Positions 1-5,055 of a stretch of DNA of 6,942 nt are shown here, piece after piece (position 1 is the first letter of the stretch; every line of letters begins with the position of its first letter). The position numbers and the translations under genes were made by a program. Location: positions 1 through 6,942 of the forward strand of contig CALDJN010000338.1 in assembly GCA_937901695.1 (NCBI GenBank), read 5' to 3'. The DNA comes from an uncultured Anaerocolumna sp. (GTDB lineage: Bacteria > Bacillota > Clostridia > Lachnospirales > Lachnospiraceae). The notes beneath the pieces were generated by a model. It made no database searches and was not told the origin of the DNA. It saw nothing but the letters and a program-made list of their open reading frames with translations.

Positions 1-147
1 TCATGGCAATGATACACTTTCATGGCAATGATACACTTTCATAGCAATGACACACTTTCATAACAATGGCACACTTTTATGGCAATGATACACTTTCATA
101 GCAATGACACACTTTCATAACAATGACACACTTTCATAGCAATGACA
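1..147. mobile_element. Possible end of an IS21-like insertion sequence (inferred)
   Basis: Read on the minus strand from position 147, the array begins TGTCATTGCTATG and then repeats inward. A TG-beginning terminus followed by several internal copies of the terminal sequence is characteristic of IS21-family ends, where the transposase binds multiple repeats. The abrupt boundary next to the operon's last stop codon fits an insertion there, with bases 148-152 as a candidate target duplication. No transposase is visible, because it would lie to the left of the window. Eight copies is more than the usual two or three. This call is inference from architecture alone. Confidence 0.33.
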
Positions 148-153
148 TGTTTC
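1..153. repeat. 19-bp tandem repeat array, about eight units, with a 57-bp higher-order period
   Basis: Eight contiguous 19-bp units run from position 2 to 153, with consensus CATRRCAATGAYACACTTT. Three variants (CATGGC, CATAGC and CATAAC beginnings) recur in the same order. As a result 21-77 and 78-134 agree at 55 of 57 positions. Most units carry the small dyad TCAT-N4-ATGA. The last unit loses the consensus after about position 147, five bases before the stop codon of the oxidoreductase gene. The array is not coding, because every frame meets a stop within about two units. The left end is cut by the window edge, so the true copy number is unknown. It could be a simple minisatellite, a protein-binding array, or the repeated terminus of an insertion sequence. 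Confidence 0.93.
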
Positions 154-1484
154 TATTTTGCGGCATTACATGCGATTTGTACTGCATCCCATACGCCTGC
201 AAATGGTGGCGCATATATTAAGTCCGTCATGCCAAGTTCGTCAGTGGTCATTCCATTATGGATGGCTACTGCAAATATATCTACTCTCAGAACAGCTCCT
301 TTTTGTCCGCATGCCTGAGCTCCTAATAATTTCTTGGTTCCTTCTTCATATATAAGCTTAATGGTTATAGGAGTTGGATTTGGATAATAAGCAGGGTGAT
401 CATATGCCTGAACCAGAATCGTTTTATACTTCTTTTTCAAACGCTTTGCATCCGCTTCTCCAAGACCGGTACGTCCCATTTCTATATCACATACTTTAAT
501 TGCTGCAGATCCAAGTGCTCCGGTAAACTTCTGATGTTCACCGGCAATATTGGCACCAGTTATTCTTCCGCCTTTATTGGCAATAGTTCCAAGAGCAAGA
601 AAACTGTCTTCCTCCATGATTCTGTTATAAACTAAAGCACAGTCTCCTGCTGCATAGATATCATCTATAGAGGTTCTAAATTCCCGGTCTACTATAATTG
701 CACCATTCTTAGCCATACGGATTCCAGTATCCTTTAAGAATCCGGTACTTGGTCTTACACCAACCGCAACGATAACTAAATCTGTATCATAGGTGCCTTT
801 ATCCGTTTCTACGTGAGTTACTGTTTCACCACCCAGAAAGCCTTTTACCTTTTCACTTAAATACAGTTTGACACCATGTTTAGTTAACTCCTCCATAGCC
901 ATAGCAGCTAACTCTTCGTCAAATGGCATTAAGATTCTGTTTGCAGCTTCTATAATTCTTACTTGTTTTCCAAGATTAATAAAGGCTTCTGCACACTCAA
1001 TTCCTATATATCCACCACCAACAATGGTTACATTTTTAATCTGTGGGTCTTTGGCATATTCTTTTAAAAAGATTCCATCTTCCAGGGATTTTAGAACATG
1101 GACTCCCATTTTCTCTACTCCGGCAAATGGTGGTACTACGGAAGCAGCTCCGGTAGCAATCATAAGTTTATCGTATCCGTCTATAAACATATTTCCACTC
1201 TTTAAATCTTTTACAAAAACCTGTTTTTTCTCTATATCTACTTTCACAACTTCATGATATAAATTGGTTCGTATACCTGACTTTTCAAACTGTTCCTTGG
1301 TACGGGCAATCATACGACGGTAATCATCATTAAAATCGCCTACATAATAAGGAAGTCCACAGGCACCATAGGAAAGAAATCCACCTTTCTCATATACGAC
1401 AACTTCTGCTGTTTGGTCCATTCTTGCTATCTTTGAAGCTGCAGACATACCAGCTGCCACTCCTCCGATGATAATTACTTTCAT
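153..1484 (-). CDS. CoA-disulfide reductase / NADH oxidase family FAD-dependent oxidoreductase
   Basis: This 443-residue protein is a soluble FAD- and NAD(P)H-dependent oxidoreductase. The N-terminal FAD-binding motif is IIGGVAAGMSAA (residues 5-16). It is followed by the single redox-cysteine motif SYGACGLPYY, with Cys42 typical of CoA-disulfide reductases and NADH oxidases. A second Rossmann motif, VGGGYIGIECAEAF, starts near residue 155 and binds the pyridine nucleotide. The second FAD motif AAGDCA lies near residue 280. The C-terminal dimerisation domain ends with YAPPF...WDA, usual for the family, and no rhodanese domain is fused. The ATG has an AGGAGG site at 1494-1499 with 9-base spacing. 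The gene starts 21 bases after the solute-binding protein gene and is the last before the repeat array. Family members reduce CoA disulfide, oxidise NADH with oxygen, or reduce per- and polysulfides; sequence alone does not choose between them. A role in CoA or NAD recycling for the microcompartment pathway is inferred. Confidence 0.88.
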   Translation of the reverse strand: MKVIIIGGVAAGMSAASKIARMDQTAEVVVYEKGGFLSYGACGLPYYVGDFNDDYRRMIARTKEQFEKSGIRTNLYHEVVKVDIEKKQVFVKDLKSGNMFIDGYDKLMIATGAASVVPPFAGVEKMGVHVLKSLEDGIFLKEYAKDPQIKNVTIVGGGYIGIECAEAFINLGKQVRIIEAANRILMPFDEELAAMAMEELTKHGVKLYLSEKVKGFLGGETVTHVETDKGTYDTDLVIVAVGVRPSTGFLKDTGIRMAKNGAIIVDREFRTSIDDIYAAGDCALVYNRIMEEDSFLALGTIANKGGRITGANIAGEHQKFTGALGSAAIKVCDIEMGRTGLGEADAKRLKKKYKTILVQAYDHPAYYPNPTPITIKLIYEEGTKKLLGAQACGQKGAVLRVDIFAVAIHNGMTTDELGMTDLIYAPPFAGVWDAVQIACNAAK

Positions 1485-1500
1485 GTTCTGCTACCTCCTG

Positions 1501-1527
1501 GTATATTAATTCTTTTCTTTAATATAC
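1501..1527 (-). other. Hairpin over the solute-binding protein stop codon, next to the downstream ribosome binding site
   Basis: Nine-base arms (GTATATTAA at 1501-1509 and its exact complement at 1519-1527) enclose a 9-base loop. The structure includes the TAA stop of the upstream gene (1506-1508) and ends one base before the AGGAGG of the oxidoreductase gene. The same arms and loop length recur upstream of pduL at 3892-3918. It could couple or tune translation of the next gene, or mark an mRNA processing site. Function is inferred. Confidence 0.6.
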
Positions 1528-2639
1528 TTTTTCCCAATCTGGTCAATTCGTATCTTGGCATCTTTCATAGCCTTGGCTGGAGATTTTCTTCCGCCAAATG
1601 CTTCCGCTATTTCTTCATAAAGTATGCCGTTTTTATCTCCTGCTAAAAGCATATTTGGCAATGGTTTTGCCTTTTCAATCATGGATAGCTGACATTCATA
1701 CCAAGGGAACTTTTCTTTACCCTTTAGATAACTTTGCCTGCGTACAGGGGCTCCGCTATAGGCTCCTGCAATGGCATCCATTTTAGGAGAACGCAGGAAG
1801 CGCAGAAGTTCATTGGCTTTCTCTTTATTCTTACTTCTTGCACTTATAGCAAATGACCAGGTTACATTCCAAGCTGTATTAAAGGTGGCAAAGCCTAAGT
1901 CCTCTTTATCCACACAATTATCATTGTAAACAACACCAAGCTGACCACTCCAGGTAACAGCCATGGCTGCTTTTTTATTTTGAATGGCAGAGGCGATTTC
2001 CTCATTACCATATGTATCCGTATCTAAAAATGCATATTTTCTTAATCCATAATAAGCTTCCAAACCTTTTATGATACTTGCATCGTTGCACAAAACCTCC
2101 AGTGTCTCTTCATCATAAACATCTTTTCCCCCCATTCTCAAGAATGGAAGTGCATCGGTAAATATTTCAGAAGGGTGTGCTTTCATTGCAACTGCTGCCT
2201 GGGTTTTGGAAACTCCTATTTTAGAAGCTGCATCTATATAATCTTCTGGTGTTATAACAGTATCTAAGACTCTGCCAAGCTTTTCTTTTAGAACGCTTTT
2301 ACGATATACAATCATATGTCCATCGCAAAATGATGGAGATAAATAGAATTTATTATCATATTTCATTTCCTGCAATATTACAGGAAGAATGTCTTCTTCC
2401 TCCAATTCAATGGGTGCCAGATATCCTTTCTCTACGAAATCTGCCATCCATAGGTGTCCTGCCACCATGACTACATCATAATCAACTTTGCCGGCAAATA
2501 CATCCAACATGGTTGTATAATACTGTGCCCATGGAACAACGTTAAAATCTACTGTATCAGGAAAATCCTTTAATAAATTTAAGTTTTCATCTACATAAAC
2601 TTTAACAGCCGGATCTGCTACTGCTAATACTTTTAACAT
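1506..2639 (-). CDS. Solute-binding protein (ABC transporter family 1 fold) without a signal peptide
   Basis: The 377-residue product resembles family 1 extracellular solute-binding proteins of carbohydrate ABC transporters. The N-terminal lobe has the alternating strand/helix pattern and a conserved-type segment DYDVVMVAGHLWMADFVEKG. Later segments such as NKEKANELLRFLRSP and SGAPVRRQSYL match the usual C-terminal lobe. It begins MLKVLAVADPAVK, directly in the first strand, with no hydrophobic leader and no lipobox cysteine. The start is firm: a GGAGGTG site at 2645-2651 sits 7 bases from the ATG, and an in-frame TAG lies eight codons upstream. Its length matches a mature solute-binding protein, so it should be cytoplasmic. 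No permease or ATPase gene adjoins it. It lies between eutN and an oxidoreductase, after a terminator-like hairpin. The ligand is unknown. A cytosolic sugar or diol sensor, a carrier, or a repurposed fold are possible roles, all inferred. Confidence 0.8.
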   Translation of the reverse strand: MLKVLAVADPAVKVYVDENLNLLKDFPDTVDFNVVPWAQYYTTMLDVFAGKVDYDVVMVAGHLWMADFVEKGYLAPIELEEEDILPVILQEMKYDNKFYLSPSFCDGHMIVYRKSVLKEKLGRVLDTVITPEDYIDAASKIGVSKTQAAVAMKAHPSEIFTDALPFLRMGGKDVYDEETLEVLCNDASIIKGLEAYYGLRKYAFLDTDTYGNEEIASAIQNKKAAMAVTWSGQLGVVYNDNCVDKEDLGFATFNTAWNVTWSFAISARSKNKEKANELLRFLRSPKMDAIAGAYSGAPVRRQSYLKGKEKFPWYECQLSMIEKAKPLPNMLLAGDKNGILYEEIAEAFGGRKSPAKAMKDAKIRIDQIGKKYIKEKN

Positions 2640-2679
2640 TTGAACACCTCCAAAGCTCTTCTAAATATTAGAATTAAGA

Positions 2680-2708
2680 ATATTATGCCTTACTTTTCAA
2701 AAGTTCAA
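2680..2708 (-). promoter_or_regulatory. Possible sigma-A promoter for the solute-binding protein and oxidoreductase genes
   Basis: On the minus strand TTGAAC (2703-2708) is followed after 17 bases by TAATAT (2680-2685). Each matches four of six consensus positions at ideal spacing. The -35 box overlaps the end of a perfect 12-bp palindrome (2704-2733), the geometry expected of an operator. In an AT-rich gap such matches arise by chance, so support is modest. Confidence 0.35.
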
Positions 2709-2733
2709 AGCGGATATTATAATCCGCTTTGAA
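2704..2733. promoter_or_regulatory. Perfect 12-bp palindrome: operator or terminator stem
   Basis: The arm TTCAAAGCGGAT (2704-2715) is repeated as its exact complement at 2722-2733 around a 6-base spacer. As RNA it is a strong stem-loop. On the minus strand it is followed by CTTTTG, a poor U-tract, so it is not an obvious intrinsic terminator. Its edge overlaps a possible -35 box for the downstream gene pair, which makes a repressor or activator binding site equally plausible. Confidence 0.5.
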
Positions 2734-2759
2734 TAAGAAGCGGGGACTTCTTTCTATAT

Positions 2760-2798
2760 ACAAATAAGGGGCTTACTTACCACCAGATAAGCAGCCCC
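2760..2798 (-). terminator. Terminator-like hairpin after eutN
   Basis: GGGGCT (2768-2773) pairs with AGCCCC (2793-2798). A further CTTA/TAAG pairing (2776-2779 with 2788-2791) continues the stem beyond a small internal loop. In the minus-strand transcript the stem is followed by the U-rich run TTATTTGTAT (2758-2767). It lies 6 bases beyond the eutN stop codon. The broken stem and interrupted U-tract suggest partial termination, which would lower expression of the last two genes relative to the shell genes. Confidence 0.5.
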
Positions 2799-2804
2799 AT
2801 TAAC

Positions 2805-3065
2805 TTACTTTCCTATTTGAGGTGGTGCATCTACTATTCCAACCACGAAAGCATCAAGGGGAGCAGATCTTTCCAAAGCATACTGAGTTGTATTATCTGT
2901 AGTGATTAGCACCAATTCACCTATTCCAGCACCAAGAGAATCAGCTGCTACAAATATATTAGATTTATCTCCATAATAGGGTTCAATTAATAATAATTTA
3001 TAACCAACCAAATTACTACATTTGCGTGTAGATACTACGGTACCTTGTACTTTTCCTAAAATCAT
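2805..3065 (-). CDS. EutN/CcmL-type microcompartment vertex protein
   Basis: The product, about 86 residues, is a bacterial microcompartment vertex (BMC-P) protein, which forms pentamers that cap the shell corners. Family signs are the opening GKVQGTVVSTRK, the central VAADSLGAGIGELVLI and the closing DAFVVGIVD near the C terminus. Length is normal for the family. An in-frame ATG at 3072-3074 would add three residues, but it lies only one base from the AGAAAGG site at 3076-3082. The ATG at 3063-3065 has a workable 10-base spacing and gives the usual family N terminus, so it was chosen. The gene follows pduL after a hairpin-rich gap of about 126 bases, and a terminator-like hairpin follows it. 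Only one vertex gene is visible here, whereas many loci carry two or three. Confidence 0.88.
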   Translation of the reverse strand: MILGKVQGTVVSTRKCSNLVGYKLLLIEPYYGDKSNIFVAADSLGAGIGELVLITTDNTTQYALERSAPLDAFVVGIVDAPPQIGK

Positions 3066-3099
3066 ATACCCCATGCCTTTCTATTATTAATCCGCGTAT

Positions 3100-3121
3100 A
3101 TCATATTTATAAAAATATGAT
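3100..3121 (-). other. AT-rich hairpin upstream of eutN
   Basis: Nine-base perfect arms (ATCATATTT at 3100-3108 and its complement at 3113-3121) enclose a 4-base loop. An outer pair ATCCG (3090-3094) / CGGAT (3137-3141) could extend the fold. It lies about 20 bases upstream of the eutN ribosome binding site in the transcript. It could be an mRNA structural element, or an operator as DNA. Function is not shown. Confidence 0.45.
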
Positions 3122-3148
3122 TTGTAACAGATAAAACGGATATTTTCC

Positions 3149-3192
3149 ACTTGCCCGCAGGCAAGTCCTACCCACATTTACAAAGTGTGGGT
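3149..3192 (-). other. Two adjacent hairpins after pduL
   Basis: ACTTGCC (3149-3155) pairs with GGCAAGT (3160-3166) around a tetraloop. ACCCACA (3170-3176) pairs with TGTGGGT (3186-3192) around a 9-base loop and touches the last base of the pduL stop codon. No U-tract follows either stem in the transcript, so neither looks like a normal intrinsic terminator. Protection of the upstream mRNA from 3' decay, or a processing site, fits better. Confidence 0.5.
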
Positions 3193-3854
3193 TACTCCCT
3201 GACAATAGTTACAATTTGTCCTTGATTAATTAAAAATGCACTTGCATCATCTGTATCTATATGGCAGTCTAATGCATACTTTTCACTGACACGTATGGTT
3301 ACGTTATGCATAATTCCGCCCTTTTCGCCTTCTATAAGTACCTTGACTTTCTGTCCATCTTTTACGTTATATCTTAATGCATCTTCAGGTGTCATATGTA
3401 TATGTCTGTCGGCAATCATAACACCTTCCTGTATGGTTATCTCACCTTTTGGTCCACGAATGGTAATTCCAGGCGTTCCCCTTAATTCCCCTGAAGTTCT
3501 TACAGGTGGTTTAATTCCAAGTTTTCTAGCCTCTGTCATTGCCACTTCTACCTGAGTTTGCTTTCTTTCAGGTCCTAATATCCTTACGGAAGGCAGACTT
3601 CCTTTTGGTCCAATCACTTCTACGGTTTCCTGTGCAGCAAACTGACCTGGCTGGCTTAAAGGTTTTAAGAAAGTTAATTGATAATCCTTTCCAAACAATA
3701 TATCTAAATGCTGCCTTTCCAAATGGACATGTCTTGCAGAGATACCTATGGGTACTTTATCTTTGGGAATATTCATTCCGTCAAGCATAAGCGCCTCTAA
3801 ATTATCAATTACCAGTCTGGTTACTTTCTCTACAGTAGACTTGTCATACTTCAT
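3192..3854 (-). CDS. pduL: Phosphate propanoyltransferase PduL (microcompartment phosphotransacylase)
   Basis: PduL converts acyl-CoA plus phosphate to acyl-phosphate plus CoA, recycling CoA inside the compartment and feeding an acyl kinase outside it. The 220-residue protein shows both PduL domains. The zinc ligands are visible in SARHVHL (His42, His44), ADRHIHM (His151, His153) and DCHIDTDDA (His198). Their spacing agrees exactly with the five metal-binding histidines known from Rhodopseudomonas PduL. Arg97 in LGPERKQTQVE matches the family's active-site arginine. Residues 1-24 form an amphipathic helix (STVEKVTRLVIDNLEAL) before the catalytic domain, which is the usual encapsulation peptide. 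The ATG has an AAGGAG site at 3861-3866 with 6-base spacing. A long hairpin (3872-3940) lies just upstream of that site. The presence of PduL marks this as an acyl-CoA-producing metabolosome rather than a carboxysome. Confidence 0.95.
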   Translation of the reverse strand: MKYDKSTVEKVTRLVIDNLEALMLDGMNIPKDKVPIGISARHVHLERQHLDILFGKDYQLTFLKPLSQPGQFAAQETVEVIGPKGSLPSVRILGPERKQTQVEVAMTEARKLGIKPPVRTSGELRGTPGITIRGPKGEITIQEGVMIADRHIHMTPEDALRYNVKDGQKVKVLIEGEKGGIMHNVTIRVSEKYALDCHIDTDDASAFLINQGQIVTIVRE

Positions 3855-3871
3855 AAACTGCTCCTTCTAAG

Positions 3872-3940
3872 TATTAAGTGTAATCTTCAAAGTATATTAA
3901 TTCTATCTTTTAATATACTTTGAAAGATTACTACTTAATA
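3872..3940 (-). other. Long hairpin (about 28 bp paired) directly upstream of the pduL ribosome binding site
   Basis: The left arm 3872-3900 and right arm 3910-3940 are complementary over nearly their whole length, with two single-base bulges and a 9-base loop (3901-3909). The core (3892-3918) is shared with the hairpin at 1501-1527. In the transcript it lies in the gap between the upstream shell gene and pduL, ending 5 bases before AAGGAG. It lacks a following U-tract, so an mRNA stability, processing or translation-control element, or a small palindromic repeat, is more likely than a terminator. Confidence 0.7.
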
Positions 3941-3971
3941 ATTTACCTATGATATGTTTTAGAATTACGTA

Positions 3972-4328
3972 TTATTTAAGGAGAGGAAGAATTTGTGCTA
4001 CACTTGTATGAGGTCTTGGGATTACGTGAACTGAAACTATTTCACCAAGTCTGGAGGCTGCTTCTTGTCCAGCTTCTGTAGCTGCTTTTACAGCGCCTAC
4101 ATCACCTTGAACCAATACAGTTACTAATCCGGATCCAATCTTCTCAGTTCCTACTAATTCTACTGCTGCTGCTTTAAGCATTGCATCAGCAGCTTCTATA
4201 GATGCTACTAATCCTCTGGTTTCTATCATTCCTAAAGCTTGCATACCTGTTTTACCTGCTTTCCCTGTTGATTTTGTTTCAGAAATTACTTTGCTATCCG
4301 TTTTTACTTCTGTATTAACTGTTGCCAC
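3972..4328 (-). CDS. PduA/EutM-like BMC-H shell protein with N-terminal extension
   Basis: Residues 29-118 are a canonical hexameric BMC-H domain (MQALGMIETRGLVASIEAADA onward). It contains the pore loop EKIGSGLV (Ser66 at the pore), Lys52 at the hexamer edge and the VIPRPHT motif (Arg105). Before it lies a 28-residue segment rich in Thr, Lys, Ser and Glu (MATVNTEVKTDSKVISETK...), predicted disordered. The start is a GTG with a GGAG site at 4335-4338 and 6-base spacing. The internal ATG for Met29 (4242-4244) has no good ribosome binding site, so the extension appears real. The core differs at about 15 of 90 positions from the PduA-like protein encoded at 4650-4922, indicating an old duplication. 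Such proteins tile the shell facets and pass small polar substrates. The extension may hang from the concave face, where the termini of PduA-like proteins emerge, and could dock cargo or cytosolic partners (inferred). Confidence 0.92.
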   Translation of the reverse strand: MATVNTEVKTDSKVISETKSTGKAGKTGMQALGMIETRGLVASIEAADAMLKAAAVELVGTEKIGSGLVTVLVQGDVGAVKAATEAGQEAASRLGEIVSVHVIPRPHTSVAQILPLLK

Positions 4329-4344
4329 TTATATCTCCGCCTTT

Positions 4345-4644
4345 CTATTTGCCAATCAAATTTAATAGTTTTATGATTTCCGGGTGAGGGTTGCTGATGG
4401 TGACAGCAACCTTAACATTGTCTTCACCCACTATGGATTTAGCATTATTGGCTGCTTCAATAGCTGCATTCACTGATGAGGTTTCACCTGCAATGATACT
4501 ATGTACCATTCTACCGCCAAGCTTTTTATGACAACTTACTAATTCTACATCAGAAGCCTTCATTATTTCATCTAACACTACGACAGCATTAGTGTAAAAG
4601 CTTACTTCAACAACTCCAATGGCATTTATCTTCAAAATATTCAC
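4345..4644 (-). CDS. Divergent BMC-H shell protein with GGR pore motif
   Basis: This 99-residue protein has the BMC fold (NAIGVVEVSFYTNAVVVLDEIMKASDVELV...) but departs from PduA. The pore loop reads HKKLGGRMV in place of EKIGSGLV, with one extra residue. A cysteine (Cys38) precedes the loop. The RPH motif after the last strand is replaced by SNPHPE. The edge lysine (Lys29) is kept. An arginine close to the pore would change charge and width, suggesting a different permeant or a closed pore. The start shown is GTG, which lies 5 bases after the stop of the preceding shell gene. AAGGTAGTGA (4641-4650) resembles the full Shine-Dalgarno sequence and includes that GTG, so a TTG three codons later (4633-4635), with 5-base spacing, is a serious alternative start giving 96 residues. 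It lies between the two PduA-like paralogues. Confidence 0.85.
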   Translation of the reverse strand: MNILKINAIGVVEVSFYTNAVVVLDEIMKASDVELVSCHKKLGGRMVHSIIAGETSSVNAAIEAANNAKSIVGEDNVKVAVTISNPHPEIIKLLNLIGK

Positions 4645-4649
4645 TACCT

Positions 4650-4922
4650 TTATTTGATTGCTGGAAGAATCTTAGCAATGTCTGTATGTGGTCTTGGGAT
4701 TACGTGTACAGCAACTAATTCACCAAGTCTGGAAGCTGCCTCCTGTCCTGATTCTGTAGCTGCTTTTACTGCTCCAACTTCACCTTTTACGATTACAGTT
4801 ACTAAACCAGATCCGATTTTCTCTGTTCCTACTAATTCAACATCTGCTGCTTTTAACATTGCATCTGCTGCTTCAATAGATGCTGTTAAACCTCTTGTTT
4901 CAATCATTCCTATAGCTGACAT
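4650..4922 (-). CDS. Canonical PduA/EutM-like BMC-H hexameric shell protein
   Basis: This 90-residue protein is close to PduA throughout. It starts MSAIGMIETRGLTASIEAADA, has the pore loop EKIGSGLV with Ser38 equivalent to PduA Ser40, and Lys24 at the hexamer edge. VHVIPRPHTD (Arg77) and a short C terminus follow. It is probably the major facet tile and selective pore for the pathway substrate. The ATG at 4920-4922 was chosen because GGAGG (4930-4934) lies 7 bases upstream. A longer reading from 4943 would begin before that site and add residues MKIGGKN translated from the Shine-Dalgarno region. The strong site and ATG contrast with the weak or non-ATG starts of the other three shell genes, consistent with highest expression. 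The next gene begins within 6 bases of its stop, indicating translational coupling. Confidence 0.94.
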   Translation of the reverse strand: MSAIGMIETRGLTASIEAADAMLKAADVELVGTEKIGSGLVTVIVKGEVGAVKAATESGQEAASRLGELVAVHVIPRPHTDIAKILPAIK

Positions 4923-5055
4923 ATTCTTACCTCCAATTTTCATTCATTTTTATCGTTACTGTTGTTAATATTTTATAATATTATATGAACCCCTTTAAGA
5001 ATTCATTTATTACTTATACTTCATAGGAATCTTGCTATAAGCTTTTACTTTCCTA
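4923..5055. other. AT-rich non-coding gap upstream of the PduA-like gene
   Basis: Apart from the ribosome binding site at 4930-4934, this stretch holds a 7-bp AT-only inverted repeat (TAATATT at 4966-4972, complement at 4977-4983). On the minus strand it also holds -10-like runs (TATAAT, TATAAA) near 4973-4986, but no convincing -35 box. A promoter for the three shell genes downstream is possible but not demonstrated. Confidence 0.4.

Noticed and set aside
1..153. CRISPR array
   Set aside because: The units are directly contiguous with no unique spacers, and no cas gene is present.
158..1257. Plus-strand reading frames opposite the oxidoreductase gene (for example 158-355, 396-635, 868-1257)
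   Set aside because: They have no ribosome binding site or family resemblance and lie antisense to a well-supported gene.
3066..3074. Upstream ATG giving an 89-residue EutN
   Set aside because: It is only one base from the purine-rich ribosome binding site; the ATG at 3063-3065 is spaced better.
3295..3790. Plus-strand reading frames opposite pduL
   Set aside because: They are shadows of a strongly conserved gene, with no recognisable domain and composition dictated by the other strand.
4923..4943. Upstream ATG giving a 97-residue PduA-like protein
   Set aside because: The extra residues are translated from the ribosome binding site of the downstream ATG, which gives the usual family N terminus.
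4960..5000. Firm promoter upstream of the PduA-like gene
   Set aside because: Only -10-like AT runs are visible; no -35 box at proper spacing was found.
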